From positions 268,010 to 332,009 of the forward strand of contig NZ_PVTE01000006.1 of assembly GCF_003002825.1 (NCBI RefSeq): 64,000 bases of DNA, given 5' to 3'. Both the position numbers and the translations under genes were made by a program. This document shows positions 41,695 to 51,943 of this stretch, piece after piece; position 1 is the first letter of the stretch; each line of letters opens with the position of its first letter. This DNA is from Spirosoma oryzae. GTDB lineage: Bacteria; Bacteroidota; Bacteroidia; Cytophagales; Spirosomataceae. Below the pieces are notes generated by a model. That model saw only the letters and a program-made list of their open reading frames with translations. It was not told where the DNA came from and did not search any database.

Positions 41695-41940
41695 TTAAGC
41701 AACGATGGCTTCGGCCAGTACCAGCACGTTGTTTTGCAGTACTTCGACGACACCACCGTCAACAGTGAATACTTGCTGACCTGACGCCGACTGAACGACG
41801 ATCGGACCGCGATCCAATGTGCTGACCAGGGGCGCGTGGTCGTTCAGCACCTGAAACTGACCTTCGCTACCCGGAAACGTGATCGACGTTGCTTCACCGG
41901 AAAAGACCTTACGGTCGGGGGTAATAATATCTAGCGTCAT
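41695..41940 (-). CDS. atpC: F-type ATP synthase epsilon subunit, short form
   Basis: 81 residues: MTLDIITPDRKVFSGEATSITFPGSEGQFQVLNDHAPLVSTL and GGVVEVLQNNVLVLAE form the N-terminal beta-sandwich of epsilon. The C-terminal two-helix domain that inhibits ATP hydrolysis in the usual 130-140-residue form is absent, as is normal in many Bacteroidetes. The gene lies 10 bp after a secreted-protein gene, which separates it from atpD. It is the last gene of the unit. Confidence 0.92.
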   Translation of the reverse strand: MTLDIITPDRKVFSGEATSITFPGSEGQFQVLNDHAPLVSTLDRGPIVVQSASGQQVFTVDGGVVEVLQNNVLVLAEAIVA

Positions 41941-41950
41941 GGCTATGTGG

Positions 41951-42628
41951 CTATAAAGCCCCTTTTACAAAATTAAGAACGCTGCCGATCTGATTTTTGA
42001 CAACCGGTTCGGCGGCTTTGGCAGCAAAACCACCCTGATCGAGTTTGCTAACACTACCCAGGGCGGCCGTAATCAGCGACTGACCTGTAGATTGTGTACT
42101 GCCACCCAGCGCTGAAAGACCACTGCTGATGCCGGAAAGACCGCTAGTCAGTGAACTGGCTTTACCAAGCAGCGAACCTGCTGACAATAGGCCATCCAGC
42201 TTACCGGCATTCGATGCCAGCTTAGCCAGGCCGATCGCTTTCTGCAACCCATTACCAGTAAGACTACCGCCAGCGATAAGGGGTAACAACGCTTTCAGCT
42301 TGCTAACCTGAGCGAGTACCTTGTCTTTGAACGAACTGGAGCTTTTTTGGGCCGTGGCTTCCATCCCGGTAATACCTGCCTGTAGCGCCTGTGTCGAGCC
42401 CGCCTTGTCACCGTTGTTCAGTGCAGTCACGGCTTTATCCAGTTGCGCGTCTGTGTCGTCGGTAGCCAGCCCTGCCGTAGTTTGCGGACCGGAAAGCGTT
42501 GCTGAGTCCCGAACTGCGCCCAGTATCGTGGGTTTCGACACATTGGTCGTTGCTCCCGGTATGGTCTGCGCCTGCGCCAGGTTGCCGAGTGATCCGATTA
42601 ACAATCCAGACAATACGATACGTTTCAT
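41951..42628 (-). CDS. Secreted low-complexity protein between atpD and atpC
   Basis: 225 residues starting MKRIVLSGLLIGSLGNLAQA, a signal peptide probably cut at AQA. A segment near 50-115 resembles a four-helix or TPR-like part (DAQLDKAVTALNNGDKAGST). Then come Leu/Gly/Ser-rich repeats (LSSLTSGLSGISSGLSALGG), ending in AAEPVVKNQIGSVLNFVKGAL. No family is recognised. It lies 10 bp before atpC and 159 bp after atpD on the same strand, so it is probably transcribed with atpC. ATP synthase genes are cytoplasmic or inner-membrane, so a secreted product here is out of place. Confidence 0.7.
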   Translation of the reverse strand: MKRIVLSGLLIGSLGNLAQAQTIPGATTNVSKPTILGAVRDSATLSGPQTTAGLATDDTDAQLDKAVTALNNGDKAGSTQALQAGITGMEATAQKSSSSFKDKVLAQVSKLKALLPLIAGGSLTGNGLQKAIGLAKLASNAGKLDGLLSAGSLLGKASSLTSGLSGISSGLSALGGSTQSTGQSLITAALGSVSKLDQGGFAAKAAEPVVKNQIGSVLNFVKGAL

Positions 42629-42695
42629 ATTTCTTGTGGTGATTAGTTAATCGGTTAGACGGGCTACCTGGACAGAAGTATCAGACTTGGTAAGC

Positions 42696-42776
42696 GGTTT
42701 TCAATATTCGGTTTGCGGGAAACTAGCGCAGGACAATTGCCGCGTGAGACCAACCGAAAACCGAATACTGAAAACC
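42696..42776. repeat. Inverted repeat, family E, copy 2
   Basis: 19-bp arms at 42696-42714 and 42758-42776 (GGTTTTCAATATTCGGTTT and its complement with one wobble-type change), 43-nt loop. It sits between atpD and the secreted-protein gene. Confidence 0.7.
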
Positions 42777-42787
42777 CTAACTAAGTA

Positions 42788-44497
<1,710 letters not shown>

Positions 44498-44607
44498 TCA
44501 GTTGGTCAACCGAGCCGGATTGACCGATTAAACGCCTGACAGGTCGACGGGTTACGTCACCTGACCGTATCGGGCGCACCAATTGGTATCAACGTTACTG
44601 CTTATTC

Positions 44608-46179
44608 ATGCTACAACAACGCTCAAGCGGATTACTACTCCACATTACGTCACTGCCATCAGCACATGGCGTCGGTGACCTGGGTCCTGAGGCCTATCGC
44701 TTTGCTGATTTTCTGGAATCCGCTGGTCAGACATACTGGCAGATTTTGCCGCTGACACCTGTCGACCCCGGAGCCGGTTTTTCGCCATACAGCAGCCCGT
44801 CGGCCTTTGCCGGTAATGTGCTTATGATCAGTCTGGAGAAGCTGGCTGAAGAAGGCCTGCTTCGTGAAGAAGATCTGACTACCCTGCACGAAAAGCCGCT
44901 CGAAGACGTAACGCTGAGTGAACCGTCGGCGGGCGACCCGGCGGTTCTGGCTGGTCCGCTCGTACTGGCTCCGTCGACACTGCACGCGGCTTGGCTGAAG
45001 AAACGTCCGTTGCTTGAGCAGGCAGCTGAAACGTTCCGGCGCGACGCATCCATTGCTCGGCAGGCCGATTACGTACAGTTCATCGAACGGCAGGCGCATT
45101 GGCTCGATGACTATGCCCTGTTCTCGGCGTTACAAGAAGACACTGGTGAGCCGTTCTGGCTACGCTGGCCCGAAGAACTGGTACGACGTGACCCCGACGC
45201 CATCAGTCAGCACACAGAACGGCTGCGCGACAAAATCGAACTCATCAAGATTCAGCAGTTCTTCTTCTTCGGGCAATGGAATGAGCTGATTTATTACTGC
45301 TATGCGCGTAAAATTCACCTGATCGGGGACATTCCAATTTACGTACAGTTCAACAGCGCCGATGTGTGGGCCAATCCGACCATGTTCAAGCTGGACGAAA
45401 ACCTGCAACCCTTATACGTAGCTGGTGCGCCCCCCGATTATTTCAGCGAATACGGACAGCGGTGGGGTAACCCGATTTACGACTGGGAAGAGCACGAACG
45501 GACGGGCTTTGCTTGGTGGATGCGTCGAATGCGGCATCAGATGTCGCTCTACAGCCTTACCCGGCTCGACCACTTTCTGGGTTTCGCCGTTTACTGGGAA
45601 ATTCCGGCGAGTGAACCGACGGCCAAGGTGGGTGAATGGGTGAAAGCACCGATCGAAGCGTTTATGCACGCCATGTATCGGCAATTCGTCACGCTGCCGA
45701 TCATCGCTGAAGATTTGGGTGCCCGCACAGCCGACGTGCAGCCTCACCTGCGCCACTACGGTATTCCGGGCATGCGGGTTATACAGTTCGGCTTTGGCGA
45801 AGATCTGCCTACGTCGTCGCACATCGTACATAATCACGCTGAGAACTTCGTGGTTTATTCCGGTACGCACGATAATAACACGACGCTGGGCTGGTTCCGG
45901 GAAAGCAGTGAAGCTGTCTGCGAGCGGCTCAATGACTACATGGGCTTCCCGGTAACGACGGAGAACGTCGTCGACCAAGTCTGCCGGCTGACGATGCAGT
46001 CGGTGGCGCGGTTGGCGATCATTCCGGTGCAGGACTTGCTGAAGCTCGACGAAACGAACCGGATGAATACGCCGGGTCTGGGTGGCCGTAGCTGGCAATG
46101 GCGGCTGCAACCCGATCAACTGACGCCGGAAGCCGCCGAATGGCTACTGAAGCTGACGAAAATGACCGGTCGGGGGTAG
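44608..46179 (+). CDS. malQ: 4-alpha-glucanotransferase (amylomaltase, GH77)
   Basis: 523 residues, the usual length of bacterial GH77 without extra starch-binding domains. It begins LQQRSSGLLLHITSLPSAHGVGDLGPEAYRF. Catalytic motifs: LTRLDHFLGF (nucleophile Asp), IAEDLGARTADV (acid/base Glu) and GTHDNNTTLGWF (transition-state Asp). It transfers glucan chains between maltodextrins in the cytoplasm. It stands alone, with no other maltose or glycogen genes nearby, and is followed by a family C repeat. Confidence 0.95.
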   Translation: MLQQRSSGLLLHITSLPSAHGVGDLGPEAYRFADFLESAGQTYWQILPLTPVDPGAGFSPYSSPSAFAGNVLMISLEKLAEEGLLREEDLTTLHEKPLEDVTLSEPSAGDPAVLAGPLVLAPSTLHAAWLKKRPLLEQAAETFRRDASIARQADYVQFIERQAHWLDDYALFSALQEDTGEPFWLRWPEELVRRDPDAISQHTERLRDKIELIKIQQFFFFGQWNELIYYCYARKIHLIGDIPIYVQFNSADVWANPTMFKLDENLQPLYVAGAPPDYFSEYGQRWGNPIYDWEEHERTGFAWWMRRMRHQMSLYSLTRLDHFLGFAVYWEIPASEPTAKVGEWVKAPIEAFMHAMYRQFVTLPIIAEDLGARTADVQPHLRHYGIPGMRVIQFGFGEDLPTSSHIVHNHAENFVVYSGTHDNNTTLGWFRESSEAVCERLNDYMGFPVTTENVVDQVCRLTMQSVARLAIIPVQDLLKLDETNRMNTPGLGGRSWQWRLQPDQLTPEAAEWLLKLTKMTGRG

Positions 46180-46189
46180 GATGTAGATT

Positions 46190-46295
46190 GTGTAGCCTGG
46201 ACCTCCAGGTCCGGGTGGGCGCGATAGCGACCCATCAGCTGTCGCCTGAATCAATTGGCCTGACGGCCACCCGGACCTGGAGGTCCAGGCTACAC
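46190..46295. repeat. Hairpin repeat, family C
   Basis: 29-bp perfect inverted arms at 46190-46218 and 46267-46295 (GTGTAGCCTGGACCTCCAGG... and complement), 48-nt loop. Each arm has its own near-palindrome GGACCTCCAGGTCC. It begins 10 bp past the malQ stop. Confidence 0.8.
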
Positions 46296-46351
46296 GATTC
46301 ATACCCGATGTTATCAAGGCACTAAGCCGCGCGAGCGTGCGTTAGGGCAGT

Positions 46352-49300
46352 ATGTCGTCGCTGTTTTTCTGGAAAACGTGGAATCGTTCGCACCGGCTGG
46401 GTTATCTGGTCGGTTTATGTTTAGTGGTTATCAGCCTGGGACTGATGACGTTTGCCTGGCTCAACGGCATCAATACCGCCATTCATTGGGATGTGCTCAG
46501 TGAACTAGCCGAGGTTCCCGTTGCCGTTCACACATTTACCGATGGTCTGCTCAGCTACACCGCAGGCGGGAAAGCGTACACCGTATCAGAACAGTTCCTG
46601 GCCTCGGCCATGGCCATTCATCCCGCCCTGGCGACGGCTTGCCTGACGGGTGTAGCCATTGCGTTTGTCCTGATCTTCAGCGCTATTTCTCGTTTCGACC
46701 GGCTACGTTACCTGATCGGCATGGGCATGCTGATTTTGGGTATGGCGTTCTTTCGCTGGGAAATGCTCGACATACCGGAACTGACCGGTAATACGCTGTT
46801 TCTGATGCTGACTGTGCTGTTCGGCGGCTTGAGCTACTACTTCCACGCCTTCCGCCCTGACCTGCCGATTTATAGCCGACTGCTAGCGTTCTCGCTCCTG
46901 ACGGGCGCAACCGCACTGGCGCTGCGCTCGGTGACGCCGGTGGCGTTTCCTGCCATGACGCTGCTGAGTTACGGCCTACCCGTGTTGCTGGTATTTAGCG
47001 TTGGCTTTATCTTTTTCATCAGCGCGGAGATTATTGCCGGGCTGGTCTGGCTAACCTCAACGAGCCGCGAGCAGAATCGCCCGGTGGCAGAAATCGCCGG
47101 GTTGGTTGCCGAACCGACCACTGCGCCGGGAACTACACTTGGGACCCGCAACTTTCTGGTCATCACGGGCCTGTACCTGGTCAATCTGGTGATGATCTGG
47201 CTGAAAAATACCAAGATGGTCGAGTGGGACGTCCTGGCCATAAGCCCGTTTCTGCTCTATTTGGTTTCGGCGACGATTGGCATCTGGGGTTTTCGGCGGC
47301 TTATCGCACAACAGGATGTCGTGTCGTTTCGGGATGGCGGGGCCTTCCTGTACATAGGACTGGCGCTGCTGACCACGCTAACCATTGGCTACGCATTTGC
47401 CACGGCCAACGACCCGATTACCGAGATGTTTGAGGACGTGATCGTCTACACACACTTGGGTATGGGGTTGGTGTTTGTGGTGTATGTGTACATAAACTTC
47501 TGGCCAATCTTCAAACAGCACCGGGCCGTTCACCGTATCCTGTACAAACCCAAACGACTGGAATTGAGTTTGTTCCGTATCGTCGGTTTCATCGTTACCA
47601 TCGTGCTGCTGTCGACGGGGGGGCTCATCTCGCTGCGGCAGGCTATAGCCGGCTATTACAATGCACTGGGTGACTATTACGTAGCCGTCAATCAGCAGCC
47701 GTCTGCCGAAGCGTTCTACCGGCTGGCGTTGGAGCAGGAGTTTCAGAATCATAAGTCCAACTATTCGCTGGCGTCGCTGGCGATGCGGCAGGACGATCAG
47801 GCAACCGCGTCGTTTTATTACCAACGGGCTACGCTCAAGCAACCACACCCGCAGGATTATGCCGGGCTGAGTCAGGCTTATTTGCAAACGAGTCTGTTCT
47901 TCGAGGCTGTCAAAGCGTTGCAGCAGGGGATACACGCCTTCCCGGATAATGGGGAATTGAAAAACAACCTGGGCTTCCTCTACGCCCGCACGAGCGTGGC
48001 CGACTCAGCTTACTATTACCTGAAAGCCGCGAGTACACAGGCCGGTAACGGCGACGTGCCGGAAGCCAACCTGCTGGGTTTCTACGCACGTCATCCGCTG
48101 GTGTTGTCAGCCGACTCAACCCTGGCTACTTCCATCAAGCCGTCCGAGTACGAATCCTATCAGGCGAATGCGCTGGCCCTGCGGCTGGTCGCGCAGAACG
48201 ACACGACCCGACCGACCCGACCTGCCTGGCTGGCTGCTGCACCGACCGGTCAGGGGCTGAGCATCGGGCGATTTGCCAACCTGTATAACTACGCGATCGT
48301 CAACCAGCAACCCGATACGGTGCTGGCTAGCCGATTACGGCCGCTGCTGGCGAATCCGCTGAATCAGGATTTTACGGATGAACTGCTGCTGGCCCAGGCG
48401 ATGGCGGAATACAAGGCGTTTCGCCCGGCAGAAGCCTTTAACATCCTGGCTCAGTTGGCCCAAGACAATAAGCTCGACGGCCCAGCGTATCGACAGACAG
48501 CCGGTATCTGGATGCTGGAACAAGGGCTCTTTCAGGCGGCAGCCGATCAGTTTGGTGCCAACAACGATACAACGTCGATCTATTACCGGGCGGTTGCGTT
48601 GACGAAAAAGGGCGACCTGCCCGTCGCCCAGTCGTACTGGGAAACGGCGGCTAAAACCGATCCGGTGGTGGCCTCGCTGAAGCAGGTATTGTACGATGAA
48701 CGAAAACCCACGACAGACATCGAGAAGGCAATCTACGTGGCGTATCGACCCGATAACGCCGGACGGGGGGCGTATTGGGAAACCATCGTCAATCCTAGTT
48801 TGAAAACCGTTGCGGGCGTCTATCTGACGAACGAGTATTTGCAGCAACTGCAATGGCGTAACGCCCAGCTCATGCTGTCGGGCATGCCCACCAAAGGAGT
48901 CGACCCACTGGCTATTTCGCTGCGTAACGTTGCCGCGATTCGGCTGTCGGCATTCCGGCGCAGCGTGGGGTCGGCGGAAACGATGACCGACTCGATCCTT
49001 CCGCAGCAGCGGGCCGAGGCTGACTATTGGCTTGGGCAGACCTATGAACGAACCCGACAGCCCGCCAAAGCGATGACGTGGTTTAAGCGGGCGTTGTACC
49101 GTGCTCCGCTTAATGCCCGTATCGTAACCGCCGTCGCCGATCAGTTGCAGGCGCGAAAACAGACACAGGCCGCTTACGATCTGGTTTTGTCGGCGCTGCC
49201 CTACAACGAGGATCAGCCTGTTCTGCTGCGTAAATACGCCAATTTGTGTCTGGCTATTGGCTTGCCCGATTATGCCGACGACGCGCTGGCCAACTTACAG

Positions 49301-49396
49301 TCGGCCAGTTCGCCCGCCGACTATCAGGCGTTTCTAGCGGATTATCAGAAAAAACGGGCGCTGATCGAAAACAGCCGGCAGAAATTTGTGGAATAG
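46352..49396 (+). CDS. Large membrane protein with C-terminal TPR domain
   Basis: 1014 residues. Residues 1 to about 430 hold 10-12 helices (starting YLVGLCLVVISLGLMTFAWL), in which no catalytic motif is recognised. From about 430 to the end run degenerate tetratricopeptide repeats (ALGDYYVAVNQQPSAEAFYRLALEQE, NNLGFLYARTSVADSAYYYLKAAS, WLGQTYERTRQPAKAMTWFKRAL). These would form a protein-binding superhelix, probably periplasmic. It is followed after 56 bp by an ABC ATPase on the same strand, so they may be co-transcribed. The function is unknown; a scaffold in envelope biogenesis is a guess. Confidence 0.78.
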   Translation: MSSLFFWKTWNRSHRLGYLVGLCLVVISLGLMTFAWLNGINTAIHWDVLSELAEVPVAVHTFTDGLLSYTAGGKAYTVSEQFLASAMAIHPALATACLTGVAIAFVLIFSAISRFDRLRYLIGMGMLILGMAFFRWEMLDIPELTGNTLFLMLTVLFGGLSYYFHAFRPDLPIYSRLLAFSLLTGATALALRSVTPVAFPAMTLLSYGLPVLLVFSVGFIFFISAEIIAGLVWLTSTSREQNRPVAEIAGLVAEPTTAPGTTLGTRNFLVITGLYLVNLVMIWLKNTKMVEWDVLAISPFLLYLVSATIGIWGFRRLIAQQDVVSFRDGGAFLYIGLALLTTLTIGYAFATANDPITEMFEDVIVYTHLGMGLVFVVYVYINFWPIFKQHRAVHRILYKPKRLELSLFRIVGFIVTIVLLSTGGLISLRQAIAGYYNALGDYYVAVNQQPSAEAFYRLALEQEFQNHKSNYSLASLAMRQDDQATASFYYQRATLKQPHPQDYAGLSQAYLQTSLFFEAVKALQQGIHAFPDNGELKNNLGFLYARTSVADSAYYYLKAASTQAGNGDVPEANLLGFYARHPLVLSADSTLATSIKPSEYESYQANALALRLVAQNDTTRPTRPAWLAAAPTGQGLSIGRFANLYNYAIVNQQPDTVLASRLRPLLANPLNQDFTDELLLAQAMAEYKAFRPAEAFNILAQLAQDNKLDGPAYRQTAGIWMLEQGLFQAAADQFGANNDTTSIYYRAVALTKKGDLPVAQSYWETAAKTDPVVASLKQVLYDERKPTTDIEKAIYVAYRPDNAGRGAYWETIVNPSLKTVAGVYLTNEYLQQLQWRNAQLMLSGMPTKGVDPLAISLRNVAAIRLSAFRRSVGSAETMTDSILPQQRAEADYWLGQTYERTRQPAKAMTWFKRALYRAPLNARIVTAVADQLQARKQTQAAYDLVLSALPYNEDQPVLLRKYANLCLAIGLPDYADDALANLQSASSPADYQAFLADYQKKRALIENSRQKFVE

Positions 49397-49452
49397 GCTA
49401 GCTTTGGTGGATACGGTGGCTTGTCGGTGGGGCAGCCTAACGGGAACGGAGC

Positions 49453-50181
49453 ATGAACATCATTGAAACCAGTCAGATTGCGAAACGGTACGTCATGGGG
49501 ACGGAGGTCGTCGAAGCCCTGAAGTCGATCACGATTCAGATTCGCAAAGGCGAATATGTTGCCTTCATGGGACCGTCCGGGTCGGGTAAGTCGACGCTGA
49601 TGAATATCGTTGGCTGTCTGGATACCCCCACGTCCGGGCAGTATATTCTCAACAATCAGGACGTAAGCCGGATGGGTGAGAACGACCTGGCCGAAGTGCG
49701 CAACAAAGAGATTGGCTTCGTATTCCAGACGTTCAATCTGCTGCCCCGACAAACCTCGCTCGAAAACGTGGCGCTGCCGCTTATCTATGCAGGATACAGC
49801 AAGGCCGATCGTACGGAGAAGGCAATGCAGGCGCTGAAAAACGTGGGACTGGAAAACCGCGCCCATCACCGGCCTAACGAACTGTCGGGCGGGCAGCGGC
49901 AACGGGTAGCGGTAGCCCGCGCGCTGGTTAACGATCCCAGTATTTTGCTGGCCGATGAACCAACGGGGAACCTCGATACAAAGACGTCGTACGAGATTAT
50001 GGACCTCTTCGATCAGATTCACAGCAAGGGGAACACCGTCATCATGGTTACCCACGAAGAAGACATCGCCGAGTACGCTCACCGGATCATCCGGCTACGT
50101 GACGGACTGATCGAAACCGATCGTATAAACACGAACGTCAGGAAAGCGAATCTGCTCATCCAAACAGCAGCAGGCGACTAA
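49453..50181 (+). CDS. ABC transporter ATP-binding protein, MacB/LolD type
   Basis: 242 residues. Walker [10 protein letters not shown] at about 40-48, Q-loop FVFQTFNLL, signature [15 protein letters not shown], Walker [13 protein letters not shown] and H-loop VTHEED. Same family as the ATPase at 14537-15214 but clearly a distinct sequence. No permease is adjacent, so it may serve FtsX-type permeases elsewhere, including those of the 0-14 kb island. It follows the TPR protein gene. Confidence 0.93.
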   Translation: MNIIETSQIAKRYVMGTEVVEALKSITIQIRKGEYVAFMGPSGSGKSTLMNIVGCLDTPTSGQYILNNQDVSRMGENDLAEVRNKEIGFVFQTFNLLPRQTSLENVALPLIYAGYSKADRTEKAMQALKNVGLENRAHHRPNELSGGQRQRVAVARALVNDPSILLADEPTGNLDTKTSYEIMDLFDQIHSKGNTVIMVTHEEDIAEYAHRIIRLRDGLIETDRINTNVRKANLLIQTAAGD

Positions 50182-50405
50182 CTTCCGTACGAACAACGGG
50201 TGAGTAATAACGCCTTATTTATCAGGCGGTTGGTATGACTTTTCTGTTCATACGCAAAAAGTTACGGTTGCCATACAATAGATCGACTTTTATACACGAA
50301 TCGATACGAACAGGCTGTCAAGAGTATGACGGACGAACCGTTTTGGGGCTAATTTGGGGTATCCTAATCGAACGATTCCCTTACTACCCCAAAGCTGTAC
50401 GTACT

Positions 50406-50861
50406 ATGAAAGTGCCCGGAGAAGTCAATATTCTGCTGGTTGAAGATGAGCCTATCCTGGCAATGGACCTGGCTGATCGGTTGGAAGAAGAAGGGTACCG
50501 CGTTGTCGGGATCGCCAGCAACGGTCGTAAAGCTCTTGAGTTGTATCAGACCAATACCGTCGATCTGGTACTGTGTGACATTGTCGTGAAAGGGGATTGG
50601 GACGGCATTGAAACTGCCCGTCACCTACTGGCCAAACGACCCGTCCCGATCATTTATCTTACAGCGACGACGGATCGGGAAACGCTGGAGCGAGCCAAGC
50701 ATACGTACCCGGCTGCTTATCTAAACAAACCCTTTCACCTATCCAGCCTACGCAACGCCATCGAGCTGGCAGTTCATAATGCCGCCGAACGCCCGGTCGT
50801 CGCCTTGGCAAGCGCATCGGAAATCACGGGTCGGGACGCCTTGTTACAGATCAACAAGTAA
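50406..50861 (+). CDS. Single-domain response regulator (CheY-like)
   Basis: 151 residues from MKVPGEVNILLVEDEPILAM. Receiver features: acidic pair in VEDEP, phospho-acceptor Asp in LVLCDIVVKGDWDGIE, Thr in YLTATTD and Lys in YLNKPFH. No output domain follows; the C-terminal 25 residues are a short tail. It probably relays phosphate or acts through protein contacts. No kinase is adjacent. The in-frame ATG at 50235 would add 57 unrelated residues and was rejected. The 224-bp gap before it shows no other feature. Confidence 0.88.
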   Translation: MKVPGEVNILLVEDEPILAMDLADRLEEEGYRVVGIASNGRKALELYQTNTVDLVLCDIVVKGDWDGIETARHLLAKRPVPIIYLTATTDRETLERAKHTYPAAYLNKPFHLSSLRNAIELAVHNAAERPVVALASASEITGRDALLQINK

Positions 50862-51028
50862 CCAATTTGCTGTATACGTAGGTAGGCAACGTCAACGTCG
50901 GCCGGCGAAGTATATAAAGGGTAGATGCTGACGGTCAGGATTGTACGGTGCCGTTGTCGTAGAAGAAAACACGCTACTGGCGCTAGGGGCCAGGTTGCTA
51001 ATACATGGTTTCCAATAGAACCATATCT

Positions 51029-51086
51029 AAACACAGAGGTACAGAGAGCACAGTGGTTACCTCCGCGTTCTCTGCGGCTCTGTGTT
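51029..51086. repeat. Inverted repeat, family D, copy 1
   Basis: An AACACAGAG arm (51030-51038) and its complement CTCTGTGTT (51078-51086) pair, with partial pairing further in. The same AACACAGAGGYACAGAGA start occurs at 51871. The copy lies 61 bp from the stop of the PIN toxin gene. The rest of 50862-51147 shows nothing else. Confidence 0.6.
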
Positions 51087-51147
51087 AAAAAAACAGTTGA
51101 TTTATGGAAATTCAACGACCAATCAGTCTGCAAATTGACACATAAAA

Positions 51148-51558
51148 TCAGTTTATCTTCAACAGCGATTTGAATGTCTCTAGATTAATAACCGTCAGTT
51201 TCGGAAAATCAACGGTTGTCAATGCCTCGTAATGTCGGTCTTCTGTTACAATGAAGTCAACATTGGCAGCAAAGGCGCAATCGACAAATTTGTCATCGTC
51301 GGGATCATTCGTAATTAGTGGCCAGTGAAAGAAAATCTCGACTTGATGAACGTGATCGGATTGAGTTAGTAGCTGATAGACAGGTTCTGACACCGCCGGG
51401 CTGAAGTACCGATCAATTAATTCAACGTATTCAGTCAATATCTCATTGGAAATGAACAGTTCGAATCGTTTTTGCCGAATTGCCTGAAACAACCAGTGAT
51501 AAGCTGAACGGGCTGATAGTGAAACCAGTAAGCAATTAGTATCGAGAACAATTTTCAT
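51148..51558 (-). CDS. PIN-domain toxin
   Basis: 136 residues of the PIN fold, of the type annotated as putative toxin-antitoxin PIN family (COG1569). Metal-binding acids: D in IVLDTNCLL (residue 6), E in EILTEYVELI, and the cluster NDPDDDKFVDCA with the final VTEDRHY. Such proteins are Mg-dependent RNases that stop translation when freed. It overlaps the upstream small gene by 4 bp (ATGA), the standard antitoxin-toxin layout. It is more AT-rich than its surroundings. Confidence 0.88.
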   Translation of the reverse strand: MKIVLDTNCLLVSLSARSAYHWLFQAIRQKRFELFISNEILTEYVELIDRYFSPAVSEPVYQLLTQSDHVHQVEIFFHWPLITNDPDDDKFVDCAFAANVDFIVTEDRHYEALTTVDFPKLTVINLETFKSLLKIN

Positions 51559-51779
51559 TCAGGTTTGCCTTTTCGAAAGTCGCCCTCTAGCCACTGCTGC
51601 ATTAGGTCATCCGAATATCCCTTCTCGTCCCAAACTGTATCTGCCGCACGTGTTACTTTCTCAGCGAAGTAATCGACGATACGCTGATTAATAGCCATCA
51701 GGTCTTCGTCCGATACATGGCTGGTATACAGTTTCAGTAAACTCATCTGCAAATTAGACAGTGGGGGATTAGGAGTCAT
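51555..51779 (-). CDS. Antitoxin of the PIN toxin pair
   Basis: 74 residues: LSNLQMSLLKLYTSHVSDEDLMAINQRIVDYFAEKVTRAADTVWDEKGYSDDLMQQWL. It is acidic and helical, as expected for the antitoxin of a COG1569 PIN toxin. The C-terminal part (SDDLMQQWLEGDFRKGKPE) should bind the toxin. No clear DNA-binding fold is seen. It overlaps the toxin gene by 4 bp. Confidence 0.78.
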   Translation of the reverse strand: MTPNPPLSNLQMSLLKLYTSHVSDEDLMAINQRIVDYFAEKVTRAADTVWDEKGYSDDLMQQWLEGDFRKGKPE

Positions 51780-51870
51780 AACTGGTCTCGTTTTACATAA
51801 AGCTACAACAATTCAATATCCCAAGCACTCTTGTCCCGTATCTGTGAAAATACAGCCATAGAATATAATA

Positions 51871-51929
51871 AACACAGAGGCACAGAGAACACGGAGCTGA
51901 AAACTCGGTGCGCGCTGTGCCTCTGTGTT
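51871..51929. repeat. Inverted repeat, family D, copy 2
   Basis: 15-bp perfect arms at 51871-51885 and 51915-51929 (AACACAGAGGCACAG and complement), 29-nt loop. It lies 14 bp past the stop of the pyruvate carboxylase gene. With copy 1 it frames the toxin-antitoxin pair. Confidence 0.75.
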
Positions 51930-51943
51930 GAAAAACAATGGGT

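Noticed and set aside
42321..42650. Plus-strand open frame of 109 codons opposite the secreted protein between atpD and atpC
   Set aside because: It mirrors the low-complexity codons of the minus-strand gene, which has a clear signal peptide; the antisense frame has no features.
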